64,000 nt of DNA from REEB509 sp044370335 (GCA_044370335.1 JBILVS010000003.1:1-64000); one strand, 5' to 3'. Counted from the stretch's first letter, positions 33,371-42,336 are shown. Program-made: numbers and translations. The notes: a model not told the origin generated them from the sequence alone.

Positions 33371-34431
33371 GCACCGACCTCCGCGCCCGCCGCGCCGCCT
33401 GGGCCTGGCGCATCATCGGCCTTGCCGCCGCTTTGGCGGTCTTGGCCTGGGTTGTGGTCTCAATCCGCGGCCACGCCTTGCGCGGCGACGCCGTCGCCGG
33501 CCCTGTCGTACCGGCGTTGACCGAGACGCGGATGGAAAGCGTCCGGCGCATCGCCGTGCGCTCCTTGGATGGGACCTTCACGATCGAGCGCGGGCCCGCG
33601 GGCTGGATCATGCGCGAGCGCGGCGATTATCCCGTCCGCCCCCAGGCCGTGACCGCCGTCGCCGCCGCGCTCCGAGGCCTGGCCTTTGAGCGCCGCATGA
33701 CGAGTGACCCTGAAAAGCTCGACCGGATCGGCCTCGGCGATCCCTCATCCGGCGGCCGCGGCGTCCTTCTGCAGATGGAAGACGAGCAGGGCGCCCTTGT
33801 GGTGGATCTGATTGTCGGCGTCGCCTCCGAAACCGGCGGCGTGTATGTCCGGGAGGCCGACGACAATCAGGCTTGGGCTGTGTCCGGCGATCTGCCGGAC
33901 CTGCGCGATCCAGCCGCTTGGCTTGCGCTCCGGCCTTTCGAAGTGGCCGCCGACAGCATCGTCCGCGTTGACGTCGCCCCCGCCGAGGGCCGCGCGTATG
34001 GGCTGATCCGCCCCACCGCCGAAAGCGCGATTGGCTTCATCTTCGCCCCGCCGCTCTCAGGCGTGCAGCCCAGCGCCGCGGTGAGCCTCGAGGATCTCGC
34101 GCTCCGCATTTTGTCAATCGATCCCATCGACGTGGCGCCGGCGGCCTCGGTTCAGGCGCCGCCCCGGGCGCGTTTGGCGCTGACCACCAACGCCAACATG
34201 ATCATCGACGCAGAGATCGTGAGCGTCGGCCAAGACAGCTGGCTCAAGTTCTCCGCCCGCCCGACGGTGGACACTCCCGAAGCCGTCGCCGCCGCGCAGG
34301 CGATCAACGCCGGGTCCAGCGCCTGGGCCTATAAGCTCACCACCAACGCTGCCGATGGCCTGACCCCCGTTTATGAGACCTTGCTGCCGGCCGCCGCCGT
34401 CGCCGAGCCGCTGCCCTTCACCCTGCCGTGA
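33367..34431 (+). CDS. DUF4340 domain protein of the Gld-like ABC cluster
   Basis: The 354-residue protein has one N-terminal membrane helix (about 15-33) and a periplasmic beta-rich domain. 'TFTIERGPAGWIMRERGDYPVRPQAV' and 'EKLDRIGLGDPSSGGRGVLLQ' are the classic DUF4340 blocks. Its start overlaps the stop of the GldG-like gene (ATGA). Such proteins routinely accompany GldG-type ABC systems, and the set is thought to act on the cell envelope, but no substrate is established. The cluster ends here, 4 bases before a convergent phosphatase stop. Confidence 0.88.
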   Translation: MSTDLRARRAAWAWRIIGLAAALAVLAWVVVSIRGHALRGDAVAGPVVPALTETRMESVRRIAVRSLDGTFTIERGPAGWIMRERGDYPVRPQAVTAVAAALRGLAFERRMTSDPEKLDRIGLGDPSSGGRGVLLQMEDEQGALVVDLIVGVASETGGVYVREADDNQAWAVSGDLPDLRDPAAWLALRPFEVAADSIVRVDVAPAEGRAYGLIRPTAESAIGFIFAPPLSGVQPSAAVSLEDLALRILSIDPIDVAPAASVQAPPRARLALTTNANMIIDAEIVSVGQDSWLKFSARPTVDTPEAVAAAQAINAGSSAWAYKLTTNAADGLTPVYETLLPAAAVAEPLPFTLP

Positions 34432-34434
34432 GGC

Positions 34435-35121
34435 CTATTCCCGGCGCAGGATTTTCTCGGTCAGAAGGTTGCCCCACCAGCTGCCCATGAAGGCGGCCTT
34501 GACCGCGGCCGGGTCGTAGTCCTCCGCGATCCAGGCGTCGAAGCTCTTGCCGCTGTTTTTGGTCTCTTTGAGATAGGTCTCAAAGAAAAAGTCGAGCATC
34601 CCGGTCTTGCCCGCTCTCACATGCAGGTAACGGCCCGAGAGCTGCTCTACTGCCTCCGCGATCGGCGCTCCCATCCGCCAATGCTTATAGAGCACCGCGT
34701 AAAGCCCCGCCCGGTCCGCCCCGCTCTTGCAGTGCATCAGGGCCGGATAGGCGATGGTCTCAAAAATTTCCTTCGCCCGCCAAAGCCGCTCTTTCGAAGG
34801 CGTGTCCCGGGATGAGATCGGCGTGTCCACCAGCGTGATCCCGTGCTGCGCGCAGGCCTCCCGCTCCAGCCAGTAATGCCCGCTGTCGTTGAACCCCCGC
34901 AGATTGACGATCGTCTTGATCCCCATCCTGGCGTATTGGGCGATATGGGCCGGGGAGGGCTGGTTGGACCGCGCCATCTCCGGGCTGATCCAGTGCAGAT
35001 TTTGAAACGCCGCGCGCAGGAAGCCGTGATCCACCCACATCAGGTCGTGATAGGCCGCCTTCCGGCCGGAAGCCGTCGACAAGTCAAAGCGTTGGCTTTT
35101 CGGCAGCGCGTCGGCGATCAT
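34435..35121 (-). CDS. protein tyrosine/dual-specificity phosphatase-like protein
   Basis: The 228-residue protein carries the P-loop 'HCKSGADRAG' with nucleophile Cys131 and Arg137 (Cys-x5-Arg), preceded by 'IKTIVNLRGFNDS' and a 'LEREACAQHGITLVDTPI' segment typical of the dual-specificity and lipid-phosphatase-like branch. No signal peptide or membrane helix is present. ATG 35121 follows GGAG and is chosen over an extension of 45 codons upstream. It is divergent from the DUF374-lpx genes with about 90 bases between, which contain two small hairpins. Confidence 0.87.
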   Translation of the reverse strand: MIADALPKSQRFDLSTASGRKAAYHDLMWVDHGFLRAAFQNLHWISPEMARSNQPSPAHIAQYARMGIKTIVNLRGFNDSGHYWLEREACAQHGITLVDTPISSRDTPSKERLWRAKEIFETIAYPALMHCKSGADRAGLYAVLYKHWRMGAPIAEAVEQLSGRYLHVRAGKTGMLDFFFETYLKETKNSGKSFDAWIAEDYDPAAVKAAFMGSWWGNLLTEKILRRE

Positions 35122-35213
35122 CGGGGCTCCATTGCATCGGCCGGTGGCGAAACAGGCGTTCTTGCCCCTATAAGGGGCCGAATTGGCGGCGCAAAGCCGC
35201 CCCCTCATATGGG

Positions 35214-36014
35214 ATGGCACAGCCCTTGTCTGCTCCGGCCTTGACTGACCCGGCAAAGATGTCTGGCGAACCCAGGCCGTCTTTCATGCTGCGGGCTGTC
35301 ACCTGGCTGATCGCCGCCTATCTGCGTTTGTGTCAGGCCACGATCCGTTGGCAGTGGGTGAACAAAGATCAGGCGCGCCTCCTCTGGCGACAAAAATCCC
35401 CCGTCATTTTCGCCCTCTGGCATAATCGGGTCCCCTTGGGACCCTGCGGCTGGGATTTCCAAAGCGGCGCCCAACCCATCCGCGTGATGATTTCCAAATC
35501 GAAAGACGGCGAAATCATCGCCCACATCATGCGGCGGATGAATGTCGGCGCTGTTCGCGGCTCTTCCGCCAAAGGCGGCAAACAGAAAGGCGCGACCGCC
35601 GCCTTGCGCGAAATGCTCCGCCTGCTCAAGGACGGCGAGGCCGTGGCCATCACCCCGGACGGCCCCCGCGGCCCTCGGATGCGCGCGCAGATGGGCGCCA
35701 TCCAGGTCGCCCGCATGTCCGGCGCGCCAATCCTGCCTTTCGCCTGGTCCTGCCGCCCCGGCAAAGCGTTCCACAGCTGGGACCGGATCCTGATGCCGTA
35801 CCCTTTCGCCAAAGGGGCAGGAGTTTACGGCGACCTCATCGTGGTTCCCCGCCAACTCAGCGACGACGATATGGAAGTGTGGCGGCGGAAGCTGGAGGAT
35901 GAGCTCAACCGCGTCAGCGCCGAGGCGGATCGCCTCGTTGGCCGGCCCTATCTCGCCCCAGCCGACGCGACCGCGCCCGTGGAAGAGCCCGAACCGGAAG
36001 AGATCCTGGCGTGA
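35214..36014 (+). CDS. DUF374 lysophospholipid acyltransferase-like protein
   Basis: The 266-residue protein has an N-terminal hydrophobic segment (about 25-45) and DUF374 motifs: 'FALWHNRVPL' with the His of the acyltransferase-like motif, 'MISKSKDGEIIA', 'VRGSSAKGGKQKGA' and 'AITPDGPRGPR'. In related bacteria the gene sits beside waaA and lpxK, as here, pointing to lipid A or Kdo-lipid acylation, though the reaction is not settled. Its stop overlaps the GTG start of waaA. Confidence 0.9.
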   Translation: MAQPLSAPALTDPAKMSGEPRPSFMLRAVTWLIAAYLRLCQATIRWQWVNKDQARLLWRQKSPVIFALWHNRVPLGPCGWDFQSGAQPIRVMISKSKDGEIIAHIMRRMNVGAVRGSSAKGGKQKGATAALREMLRLLKDGEAVAITPDGPRGPRMRAQMGAIQVARMSGAPILPFAWSCRPGKAFHSWDRILMPYPFAKGAGVYGDLIVVPRQLSDDDMEVWRRKLEDELNRVSAEADRLVGRPYLAPADATAPVEEPEPEEILA

Positions 36015-37285
36015 TCAAGGCTCTGACCCTGTATCAGGCGGCGACCGTTCTGGCCGGGCCGGCGCTCGGCTTATGGCTCCGCGCCCGCGTCGGCAAAGGC
36101 AAGGAGGACCCCATGCGCCTGGGAGAACGCTTTGGCCGTCCCTCAAAGGACCGCCCGCCGGGGCGGCTGTTCTGGCTCCACGCCGCCAGCGTCGGCGAAA
36201 GCGGCGTGGCGCTGCAGTTAGCCGATGGGCTTTTGGGCCGCAACGCCACCGCCAACGTCCTCATCACCACCGGCACCCGAACCGGCGCGGCGAAGGTGGA
36301 GGCCGCAGACAACCCCCGCATCCTGCATCAATTCGGCCCCCTTGACCGCCCTGACGCCGTCCGTCGTTTCTTGGACCACTGGCGCCCTGACTGGGCGATC
36401 TTCGTCGAAAGCGAGATTTGGCCGAACCAGATCCTCGCCGCCAAGGCGCACGGAGCGGCCCTGGCCTTGGTCAACGCCCGCATGAGCCCCGCGACCTTGG
36501 CTAACTGGAAGCGCACACCGAAATCCGCACGCGCCGTTTTCGGCGCCTTCCAATCGATCACCAGCGCCGACGCCCGCACCGCCGAAGGCTTGCTGGACCT
36601 CGGCGCCCGCCGCGCCGTCTATCTCGGCAACATCAAGTTCGCCGCCCCCGCCCCGCCCATTGACGTAATGGCGCGGGCTTGGCTCGCCAAGGAGGTCGGC
36701 GATCGCCCCGTCTGGCTCGCCGCCTCCACCCATGAGGGCGAGGAAGAGATCATCCTCGAGGCGCACAATCAGGTTTGCCGCGCTTTGCCGGACGCGCTGT
36801 TGCTCTTGGCGCCCCGCCATCCCGAGCGTGGCGCCGCCATCGCCGCCCTCGCCGGCGGGGCCCCGCGCCGGTCCCTCAGCCAGCCCATTGGCGAGGCCCC
36901 TGTCTATGTCGCCGACACCATGGGCGAGATGGGCACGCTGTATGCGGCGGCCCCCATCGCCCTTGTCGCCGGCAGTCTTCGCCCTGAGTTGAAAGGCCAC
37001 AATCCGATGGAGCCCGCCAAAATCGGCTCCGCCGTGCTGACCGGCCCGCATGTTGAAAGCTTCGACGAAGCCTTTGAAGCCCTGTTCCGCGCCGGCGGCG
37101 CCCGAGTGGTGGAGGGCGCCGCCCGGATCGCCGCCGCTGTGGTCGAACTCTGGCAGGACGAGCCCGCCCGCCAACGACTGGTCACCGCCGCCGGTGAGGT
37201 TGCTGGCGAGGCCGGCCCTGCGCTCGCCGCCACCCTCGAAGCTCTGCAAAGCTTGAAGCCCGAGGCCATCCATGCGCGCGCCTGA
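36011..37285 (+). CDS. waaA: 3-deoxy-D-manno-octulosonic acid (Kdo) transferase
   Basis: WaaA adds Kdo to the lipid A precursor on the cytoplasmic face of the inner membrane. The 424-residue protein has the GT-B fold with the invariant 'LHAASVGES' (catalytic Glu63) at the N-terminal domain, 'ITTGTRTGA', 'VESEIWPNQI' and, in the nucleotide-binding half, 'GSLRPELKGHNPMEPAKIG'. It begins with GTG in a GTGA overlap with the DUF374 gene and overlaps lpxK by 14 bases, so the set is translated together. Confidence 0.95.
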   Translation: MIKALTLYQAATVLAGPALGLWLRARVGKGKEDPMRLGERFGRPSKDRPPGRLFWLHAASVGESGVALQLADGLLGRNATANVLITTGTRTGAAKVEAADNPRILHQFGPLDRPDAVRRFLDHWRPDWAIFVESEIWPNQILAAKAHGAALALVNARMSPATLANWKRTPKSARAVFGAFQSITSADARTAEGLLDLGARRAVYLGNIKFAAPAPPIDVMARAWLAKEVGDRPVWLAASTHEGEEEIILEAHNQVCRALPDALLLLAPRHPERGAAIAALAGGAPRRSLSQPIGEAPVYVADTMGEMGTLYAAAPIALVAGSLRPELKGHNPMEPAKIGSAVLTGPHVESFDEAFEALFRAGGARVVEGAARIAAAVVELWQDEPARQRLVTAAGEVAGEAGPALAATLEALQSLKPEAIHARA

Positions 37286-38246
37286 CTTCTGGTATCGCGA
37301 AGGCGTCGGCCGCGACGCGGCGCCGGTGCTTCGCGGGATGCTGGCCCCCATCGCCGCCGCCTACGCCTGGGCCGGCGCCAGACGCATCGCCACGACCACG
37401 CCCACGAAAGTCGCCGCCCGCGTCATCTGCGTCGGCAATCTCACGATGGGCGGCGCGGGGAAAACGCCCATCGCCCGCGCCGTCCGCGCGATCCTGGGGG
37501 AGGGGGCGCACACGCTCTCCCGCGGCTATGGCGGCCGCCTGAAAGGCCCTCACCGTGTCGTGATGACCGATGCCGCCGCCGATGTCGGCGACGAGCCGCT
37601 GCTCCACGCCGCCGATGGCCCCGCCTGGATTGCGCGGGATCGTGTGGCGGGCGCGCAGGCCGCCATCGCCTCCGGCGCCCAAACGCTCATCCTCGATGAC
37701 GGCTTCCAGAACCCGAGCTTGGCCAAAGACCTGTCGATCCTGGTGTTCGACGCCGGCGCCGGGGTCGGCAACGGTCGGATCTTCCCCGCCGGCCCGCTGC
37801 GGGAGCCCCTGGCGCAAGGCCTGCCGCGGGCCCAAGCCGCCGCCGTGTTCCGCGCCTCTGCCTCGGCAGACCGAACCCGGCCCGCCTACCTTGAAGGCTT
37901 CGCGCAACCGATCTTTGACGCCTGGCTCGAAGCCGCCGCCCCGCCGCCGCCCGGTCCGCTCCTCGCCTTCGCCGGCATTGCCCGGCCGGAAAAATTCTTC
38001 GACGCCGTCAAAGACCTGGGCGGCGACCTTTTGGACGGCGCCTCCTTCCCAGACCACCATCCCTTCGCTCCAAGCGAACTCGAGAACCTCGCCCGCCATG
38101 CCGAGCACCATGGCGCGATCCTAATCACCACGGAAAAGGACGCCGTGCGCCTGCCGCCGCCTTGGCGTGCCAAGGTCGCCGTCCTGCCCGTAAAGGCCCG
38201 CTTCGCCGATGAAGCAGCCTTCGCCGCTTTCGTGAGAGCGCCCTGA
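37272..38246 (+). CDS. lpxK: tetraacyldisaccharide 4'-kinase
   Basis: LpxK phosphorylates the 4' position of tetraacyldisaccharide 1-phosphate to give lipid IVA. The 324-residue protein has an N-terminal hydrophobic helix, the P-loop 'GNLTMGGAGKTPIARA' (P-loop core about 60-65), 'SRGYGG', 'DEPLLHA' and 'LILDDGFQNPSL', which carries the conserved Asp-Asp-Gly-Phe-Gln. It overlaps waaA at its start and shares one base with the acyltransferase start at its end (TGATG). Confidence 0.95.
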   Translation: MRAPDFWYREGVGRDAAPVLRGMLAPIAAAYAWAGARRIATTTPTKVAARVICVGNLTMGGAGKTPIARAVRAILGEGAHTLSRGYGGRLKGPHRVVMTDAAADVGDEPLLHAADGPAWIARDRVAGAQAAIASGAQTLILDDGFQNPSLAKDLSILVFDAGAGVGNGRIFPAGPLREPLAQGLPRAQAAAVFRASASADRTRPAYLEGFAQPIFDAWLEAAAPPPPGPLLAFAGIARPEKFFDAVKDLGGDLLDGASFPDHHPFAPSELENLARHAEHHGAILITTEKDAVRLPPPWRAKVAVLPVKARFADEAAFAAFVRAP

Positions 38247-39160
38247 TGGCCGTATCGACAACCATCACCCTCGGCCATCGCCTCGAGGCCCTCGGCTGGG
38301 GCGCTTATCTGCGCTTTTTCGGCGCCATGCCGATCGAAACCGCAAGCCGCCGCTGCGCCGGGTTGATGTGCGCCATCGGCCCGCTCACCAGCGCCCATAC
38401 CACCGCGATCCGCAATCTGCGCTTGGCGTTTCCCAACGAGACCGAAGTCTGGCGCGAAGACATCCGCCGCGCCATGTGGGACGGCATCGGCCGCGCCGCC
38501 GGCGAATTTCCGCACCTGCATGAGATCAACGCCTACCAAGACGGCGGCCGCATCGACGTAACCGGCGCTGAGCGCCTGGACGCGGTGAAAACCTCAGGCC
38601 AAGGCGCGGTTTTCATCTCCGGCCACTTCGCCAACTGGGAGCTGATGGCCGCCGCCATTGTCCAGCGCGGCGTGCCTTGCCACGTCACTTACCGCCCCGC
38701 GAACAACCCGATCATCGACGCCGATATCATCCGAGTCCGGAGTCATTACGGCGTGAAGTTGCAGGCCGCCAAGGGCAAACAGGGCGGCATGGGGCTGCTG
38801 CGCGCGCTGAAGACGGGCGAGACCATCGCCCTCATGAACGACCAGAAATACAATGAAGGGGTGGCGGCCCCCTTGTTCGGCCACGACTGCATGACCGCTG
38901 ACGGTCCAACGCGGCTGGCTTTGCGCTTTAAGGTCCCGCTGATCCCGCTCTCGGTGCGCCGTCTGCCGAACGCCCGCTACCACGTGACGATCCACGACCC
39001 GATCCCGCTGGATTACGCGGCCCCCCAGGAAACGGAGATCCCTGCTGCGGTCCGCCGCATCAACGCCTTTATGGAAGCCCGCATCCGCGAAGCGCCGCAG
39101 GACTGGTTCTGGGTCCACCGCCGCTGGCCGAAGGAGGCGTGGGCGAAGGCGGGGGTTTAG
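38246..39160 (+). CDS. lipid A lauroyl acyltransferase, LpxL/HtrB family
   Basis: The 304-residue protein is a lysophospholipid-type acyltransferase with the His-x4-Glu catalytic motif 'SGHFANWE' (His127, Glu132), an N-terminal membrane-association segment, 'LRLAFPN', and the third-motif 'IPLSVRRL'. It transfers a secondary acyl chain to Kdo2-lipid IVA in the inner membrane. One base overlaps lpxK. Whether it adds lauroyl, myristoyl or another chain cannot be told from sequence, so I leave the symbol empty. Confidence 0.92.
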   Translation: MAVSTTITLGHRLEALGWGAYLRFFGAMPIETASRRCAGLMCAIGPLTSAHTTAIRNLRLAFPNETEVWREDIRRAMWDGIGRAAGEFPHLHEINAYQDGGRIDVTGAERLDAVKTSGQGAVFISGHFANWELMAAAIVQRGVPCHVTYRPANNPIIDADIIRVRSHYGVKLQAAKGKQGGMGLLRALKTGETIALMNDQKYNEGVAAPLFGHDCMTADGPTRLALRFKVPLIPLSVRRLPNARYHVTIHDPIPLDYAAPQETEIPAAVRRINAFMEARIREAPQDWFWVHRRWPKEAWAKAGV

Positions 39161-39164
39161 TCGA

Positions 39165-40211
39165 TCACTCCGCCAAACTCAGCCCGTTTCGCGCGTTGGC
39201 GAGGCCCAAGATCGCCACGCTCGGGTCCAGAAACCGGTCCCGCCACTTCATCCGCCAGCACAGATGCGGCCCTGTCGCCCGACCCGTCGCGCCCACAGCG
39301 CCGATGATATTGCCCTGCGCAACGGTCTGCCCCTCGACCACATCAAGCCGGCTCATGTGCAGGTAAAGGGTGATAAGCCCCTGGCCGTGATCGATCATCA
39401 CAAGCCCGCCTTCGCGCAAGAGGTCCGGCTGCGCCAGCGTCACGACGCCCGAAGCCGGCGCGCGGATCGGTGTGCCCGTCGGCACAGCGAGATCAATACC
39501 GTAATGCGGCCGCTGCGGGATCCCGTTGGCGATCCGCCGCGCCCCCCAAGATGCGCTGATCCGCCCCTCAACAGGCCAGATGAACCCATCGAGAAATCCG
39601 CTGACCGCCGCCTGGCTCGCATAGCCGCGATCAATATGCACCCGGTCCCGCGCGATCCGCTCCTGCGCGGCGGCATCCGGCGTTACGGTCTGCGGCGGCA
39701 AGCCTGAAACGCTCTGCTCGCTGAACGCCCGCGGGGCGATGGAGAGCGTGATCGACGCTTCCTCCCTGCCCAGACTGAAGGTCAGGGTTTCGCTCTCCGG
39801 CGCGTCGCGGTCAAAGCCGATCACGATCAGTCCGCTGCCGTCGGCCTCACCCAGGGACGCGCCCCCGGACCCAACCTCCGCTCCCGGCAGCGTGCGGCAC
39901 ACCGCAAGGCCGCCCTGCACAAACGCGCCGTGACACTCTGGCGCCAGCATGAACGCCGCCGTGGGCAGATTTTCAAATGGCCGCAACGGAGGCGCGGCCT
40001 GCGCCGAAGTCGATCCGCGGACCGGGTCAGAAGAAATCGCGATCGGCGTAAACGCCGGCCGCTCGATCAAAGGCGGGGCAGGGGGCCCGATCTCAAGTCC
40101 GACGAGCGCGGTTGCATCCGCCTCGGGCGTCGTCACCGCTTCCACCGGCGTCGCCGTCGTGCACGCCCACACCAGCACGGCCACAAGCGCCGTCGCCAAA
40201 AGCCCCTGCAT
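39165..40211 (-). CDS. M23 family peptidoglycan endopeptidase-like lipoprotein, altered zinc site
   Basis: The 348-residue protein has a lipoprotein signal ('LVWACTTA'), an immunoglobulin-like region and a C-terminal LytM/M23 domain. His236-x3-Asp240 in 'HYGIDLAVPTG' and His285 in 'LYLHMS' match the metal site, but the canonical 'GPHLHW' is 'GPHLCW', so the fourth ligand position is Cys318. 'TGRATGP' is otherwise normal. Zinc could still be held by Cys; otherwise it is a non-catalytic amidase activator-like protein. ATG 40211 has AAGGGAG upstream. Confidence 0.88.
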   Translation of the reverse strand: MQGLLATALVAVLVWACTTATPVEAVTTPEADATALVGLEIGPPAPPLIERPAFTPIAISSDPVRGSTSAQAAPPLRPFENLPTAAFMLAPECHGAFVQGGLAVCRTLPGAEVGSGGASLGEADGSGLIVIGFDRDAPESETLTFSLGREEASITLSIAPRAFSEQSVSGLPPQTVTPDAAAQERIARDRVHIDRGYASQAAVSGFLDGFIWPVEGRISASWGARRIANGIPQRPHYGIDLAVPTGTPIRAPASGVVTLAQPDLLREGGLVMIDHGQGLITLYLHMSRLDVVEGQTVAQGNIIGAVGATGRATGPHLCWRMKWRDRFLDPSVAILGLANARNGLSLAE

Positions 40212-40222
40212 GCCGAACTCCC

Positions 40223-40435
40223 TTAGACGCGCCCTGCCGCATGCAGCTCCTGCCAGCGCTTGAAGGCCACTTCCGGAGAAGCATAGGCCTCCTGCAGCTC
40301 CACACTCCAATAGCGCAAACGATCCAGCGGGATCGGCTGGCCGGTCACGGCGCAGCGCACGAAGCGCCCATCCTGCAGAAGCGTGAAGTCGTTCGCCTCA
40401 TAGCGAATGACCGCTTCCCGTCCCAAAACGTCCAT
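40223..40435 (-). CDS. DUF2093 family small protein
   Basis: The 70-residue protein is a complete DUF2093 member, with 'GREAVIRYEANDFTLLQDGRFVRCAVTGQPIPLDRLRYWSVELQEAYASPEVA'. This family is confined to alphaproteobacteria and has no known function. The Cys in 'RCAVTG' is present. It lies 53 bases after xseA and 11 bases before the M23 gene, so the three are probably transcribed together on the minus strand. Confidence 0.93.
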   Translation of the reverse strand: MDVLGREAVIRYEANDFTLLQDGRFVRCAVTGQPIPLDRLRYWSVELQEAYASPEVAFKRWQELHAAGRV

Positions 40436-40487
40436 GCGTTGAAATCCTGTCGGCCTTGACCGCGACCATAGCGCGATCGGCGCGGTT

Positions 40488-41906
40488 TCAAAAGAGCGAG
40501 CCCTGATCCCCGCCGGGAGCTGTGGGCTTGCCCTTCCGCTTCGGCGCAGCCTCTCCCGCCCCGTCGATCACCGCGGCCCGATCCCCGTCCTTGAAGGTCA
40601 GCGTCACGCTCTGGCCGGCCGCCAAGTCCCCGCCCGCGGAAATGACGCGCCCGTCCGCGTCTCGCACCAAGGCGAAACCGCGGGCGAGCGCCGACTTATG
40701 CGACAGCGTCTCCAACAGGCGCGCCGCGTTGGCGAGCCGCAACGACTTGTCCTGCAAGGCCCGCTGCATCGCCGGCGCAAGCCGCTCTCCGGCCTGCCGC
40801 GCCCGGTCCCCGCGCCGGGCGATCTCCTGCCGCAAAGCCGCCGGCCGCAGCGCCGCAGACGCTCGATCGAGCGCGCTTCGGTGCAGCCGCAGATTGGCGA
40901 TCAAAGCCGCCCCGAGCCGTTCGCCCGCTCGGTCAAACCGCTGCTGCGCGGTGGCCAAAAGCGCTTCCGGCCGCGGCAGCCGCGCCGAGGCTGCCCGGAA
41001 TTGGCTCCGCCGCAGCTCCACGCCCCGGGCAAGTCCGCCCCCGAGCCGCCCGCCCAGCGTCTCCACCCGGGCGATCAGCTCCGCCCGCACCGGCACGGCC
41101 TTTTCCGCCGCGCCCGTGGGCGTCGGCGCCCGCAGATCCGAGGCGAAGTCTATCAGCGTGGTGTCGGTCTCGTGCCCCACCGCCGAGATCAAGGGGATGA
41201 CGCTCTCCGCGGCGGCTCGCACCACGATTTCTTCGTTGAACGCCCACAGATCCTCAATCGAACCGCCGCCCCGCGCGACGATCAGCACGTCCGGCCGCAA
41301 ATCTCCCGTCAGCGCGTTGAAGCCCTGAATCGCGGCGGCGACCTGGCCCGCGGCGTGCTCGCCTTGAACCAGCACCGGCCACAGGATCACCCGCCGCGGA
41401 AACCGCTCGGACAGCCGATGCAGAATGTCCCGGATCACAGCGCCCGTGGGCGAGGTGACCACCCCGATCGTCCGCGGCAGAAACGGGATCGGCTTTTTCC
41501 GGCTCTCCGCAAAAAGCCCCTCCGCTGCGAGCTTGGCCTTCAGCCGCTCGAGCTGCGCCAGCAACGCGCCCACGCCCGCGGGCTCCATTCGGTCCGCGAT
41601 GAGCTGATAGCTCGACTTACCCGGAAAGGTGGAAAGCCGCCCCTCGGCGATGACCTCAAGCCCCTCTTCCGGGCGGAATTTCAGCTGGCTGAGGCTGCCC
41701 TTCCACATCACCACCGAAAGCACTGCGTTCGCGTCTTTGAGATCGGCGTAGAAGTGTCCGCTCTTCGCCACGGTCACGCGCCCTAACTCGCCCCGCACCC
41801 GGACGCGGTCGAATGTCGTCTCCATGGTGCGCTTGACCGCCTGCGACAGCTCCGAGACCGAAAGCTCCGGAAGGTTCGAGACGGGGAGGGCGGCGGAATC
41901 AGGCAT
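40488..41906 (-). CDS. xseA: exodeoxyribonuclease VII large subunit
   Basis: XseA with XseB degrades single-stranded DNA to short oligonucleotides. The 472-residue protein has the N-terminal OB-fold ('SVSELSQAVKRTMETTFDRVRVRGE..' through about 105), the catalytic domain with 'VITSPTGAVIRDILHRLSERFPRR', 'DVLIVARGGGSIEDLWAFNEE' and 'PLISAVGHETDTTLIDFASDLRAPTPTGAAE', and the long helical C-terminal region. xseB is not in the window. A tandem repeat lies directly upstream of the start. Confidence 0.96.
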   Translation of the reverse strand: MPDSAALPVSNLPELSVSELSQAVKRTMETTFDRVRVRGELGRVTVAKSGHFYADLKDANAVLSVVMWKGSLSQLKFRPEEGLEVIAEGRLSTFPGKSSYQLIADRMEPAGVGALLAQLERLKAKLAAEGLFAESRKKPIPFLPRTIGVVTSPTGAVIRDILHRLSERFPRRVILWPVLVQGEHAAGQVAAAIQGFNALTGDLRPDVLIVARGGGSIEDLWAFNEEIVVRAAAESVIPLISAVGHETDTTLIDFASDLRAPTPTGAAEKAVPVRAELIARVETLGGRLGGGLARGVELRRSQFRAASARLPRPEALLATAQQRFDRAGERLGAALIANLRLHRSALDRASAALRPAALRQEIARRGDRARQAGERLAPAMQRALQDKSLRLANAARLLETLSHKSALARGFALVRDADGRVISAGGDLAAGQSVTLTFKDGDRAAVIDGAGEAAPKRKGKPTAPGGDQGSLF

Positions 41907-41941
41907 GCAAGACAGTATAACGCACGAGCGCGCGGTTCGCC

Positions 41942-41993
41942 TGTCGGCTCAATGCCCAGTGTCGGCTCAATGCCCAGTGTCGGCTCAATGCCC
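41942..41993. repeat. 18-bp tandem repeat upstream of xseA
   Basis: The unit TGTCGGCTCAATGCCCAG is present twice in full (41942, 41960) and a third time for 16 bases (41978). It starts 35 bases upstream of the xseA start, so the array overlaps the expected promoter. The copies are identical, which suggests recent duplication. Confidence 0.93.
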
Positions 41994-42311
41994 TGCCCTC
42001 AGCGGAGGGGGCCAGTTCCTCTAAGTCGGATCTTTCCCCGCACCCCAGATCAGAGCCGCCTCTCCCCGCCTTTATCCAACCGCCGCCGAGCGTTCGCTGC
42101 CCAAGCGGTCGGGAATGAAGGTCTATCTCCTCTTCAAGGGCGCGAATGCGGTTCAGCGGTCCGTCTTGTCCCGCCGGGGGCGTTCTTAGCGGATCACGGC
42201 AGGATGGACCCCCTGCCGGAGGAACCGCGCGGCGGGGACGATGGCGTCCCTCCCACAACTGCAACAATCCCCTGGATCGCCTCCGGCTCCGTCGCTCCCC
42301 GACCGCCCCGT
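41994..42311. other. intergenic DNA between acnA and xseA, no gene recognised
   Basis: About 320 bases of GC-rich sequence with short open frames only on either strand. I see no tRNA cloverleaf, no SRP RNA loop and no RNase P or tmRNA consensus. Its left edge is the 18-bp repeat array and its right edge a bidirectional hairpin. Confidence 0.5.
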
Positions 42312-42336
42312 AAAGCCCGCGCTTCGACGGGCTTTT
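42312..42336. terminator. terminator hairpin downstream of acnA
   Basis: AAAGCCCG at 42312-42319 (the leftmost T excluded) pairs with CGGGCTTT on the right around a CGCTTCGA-type loop, followed on the plus strand by TTTT. It works equally on the minus strand, where it lies about 60 bases after the acnA stop. Confidence 0.75.

Noticed and set aside
42000..42310. RNase P, tmRNA, 6S RNA or tRNA in the long acnA/xseA gap
   Set aside because: None of the conserved cores or cloverleaf pairings could be found by eye on either strand.
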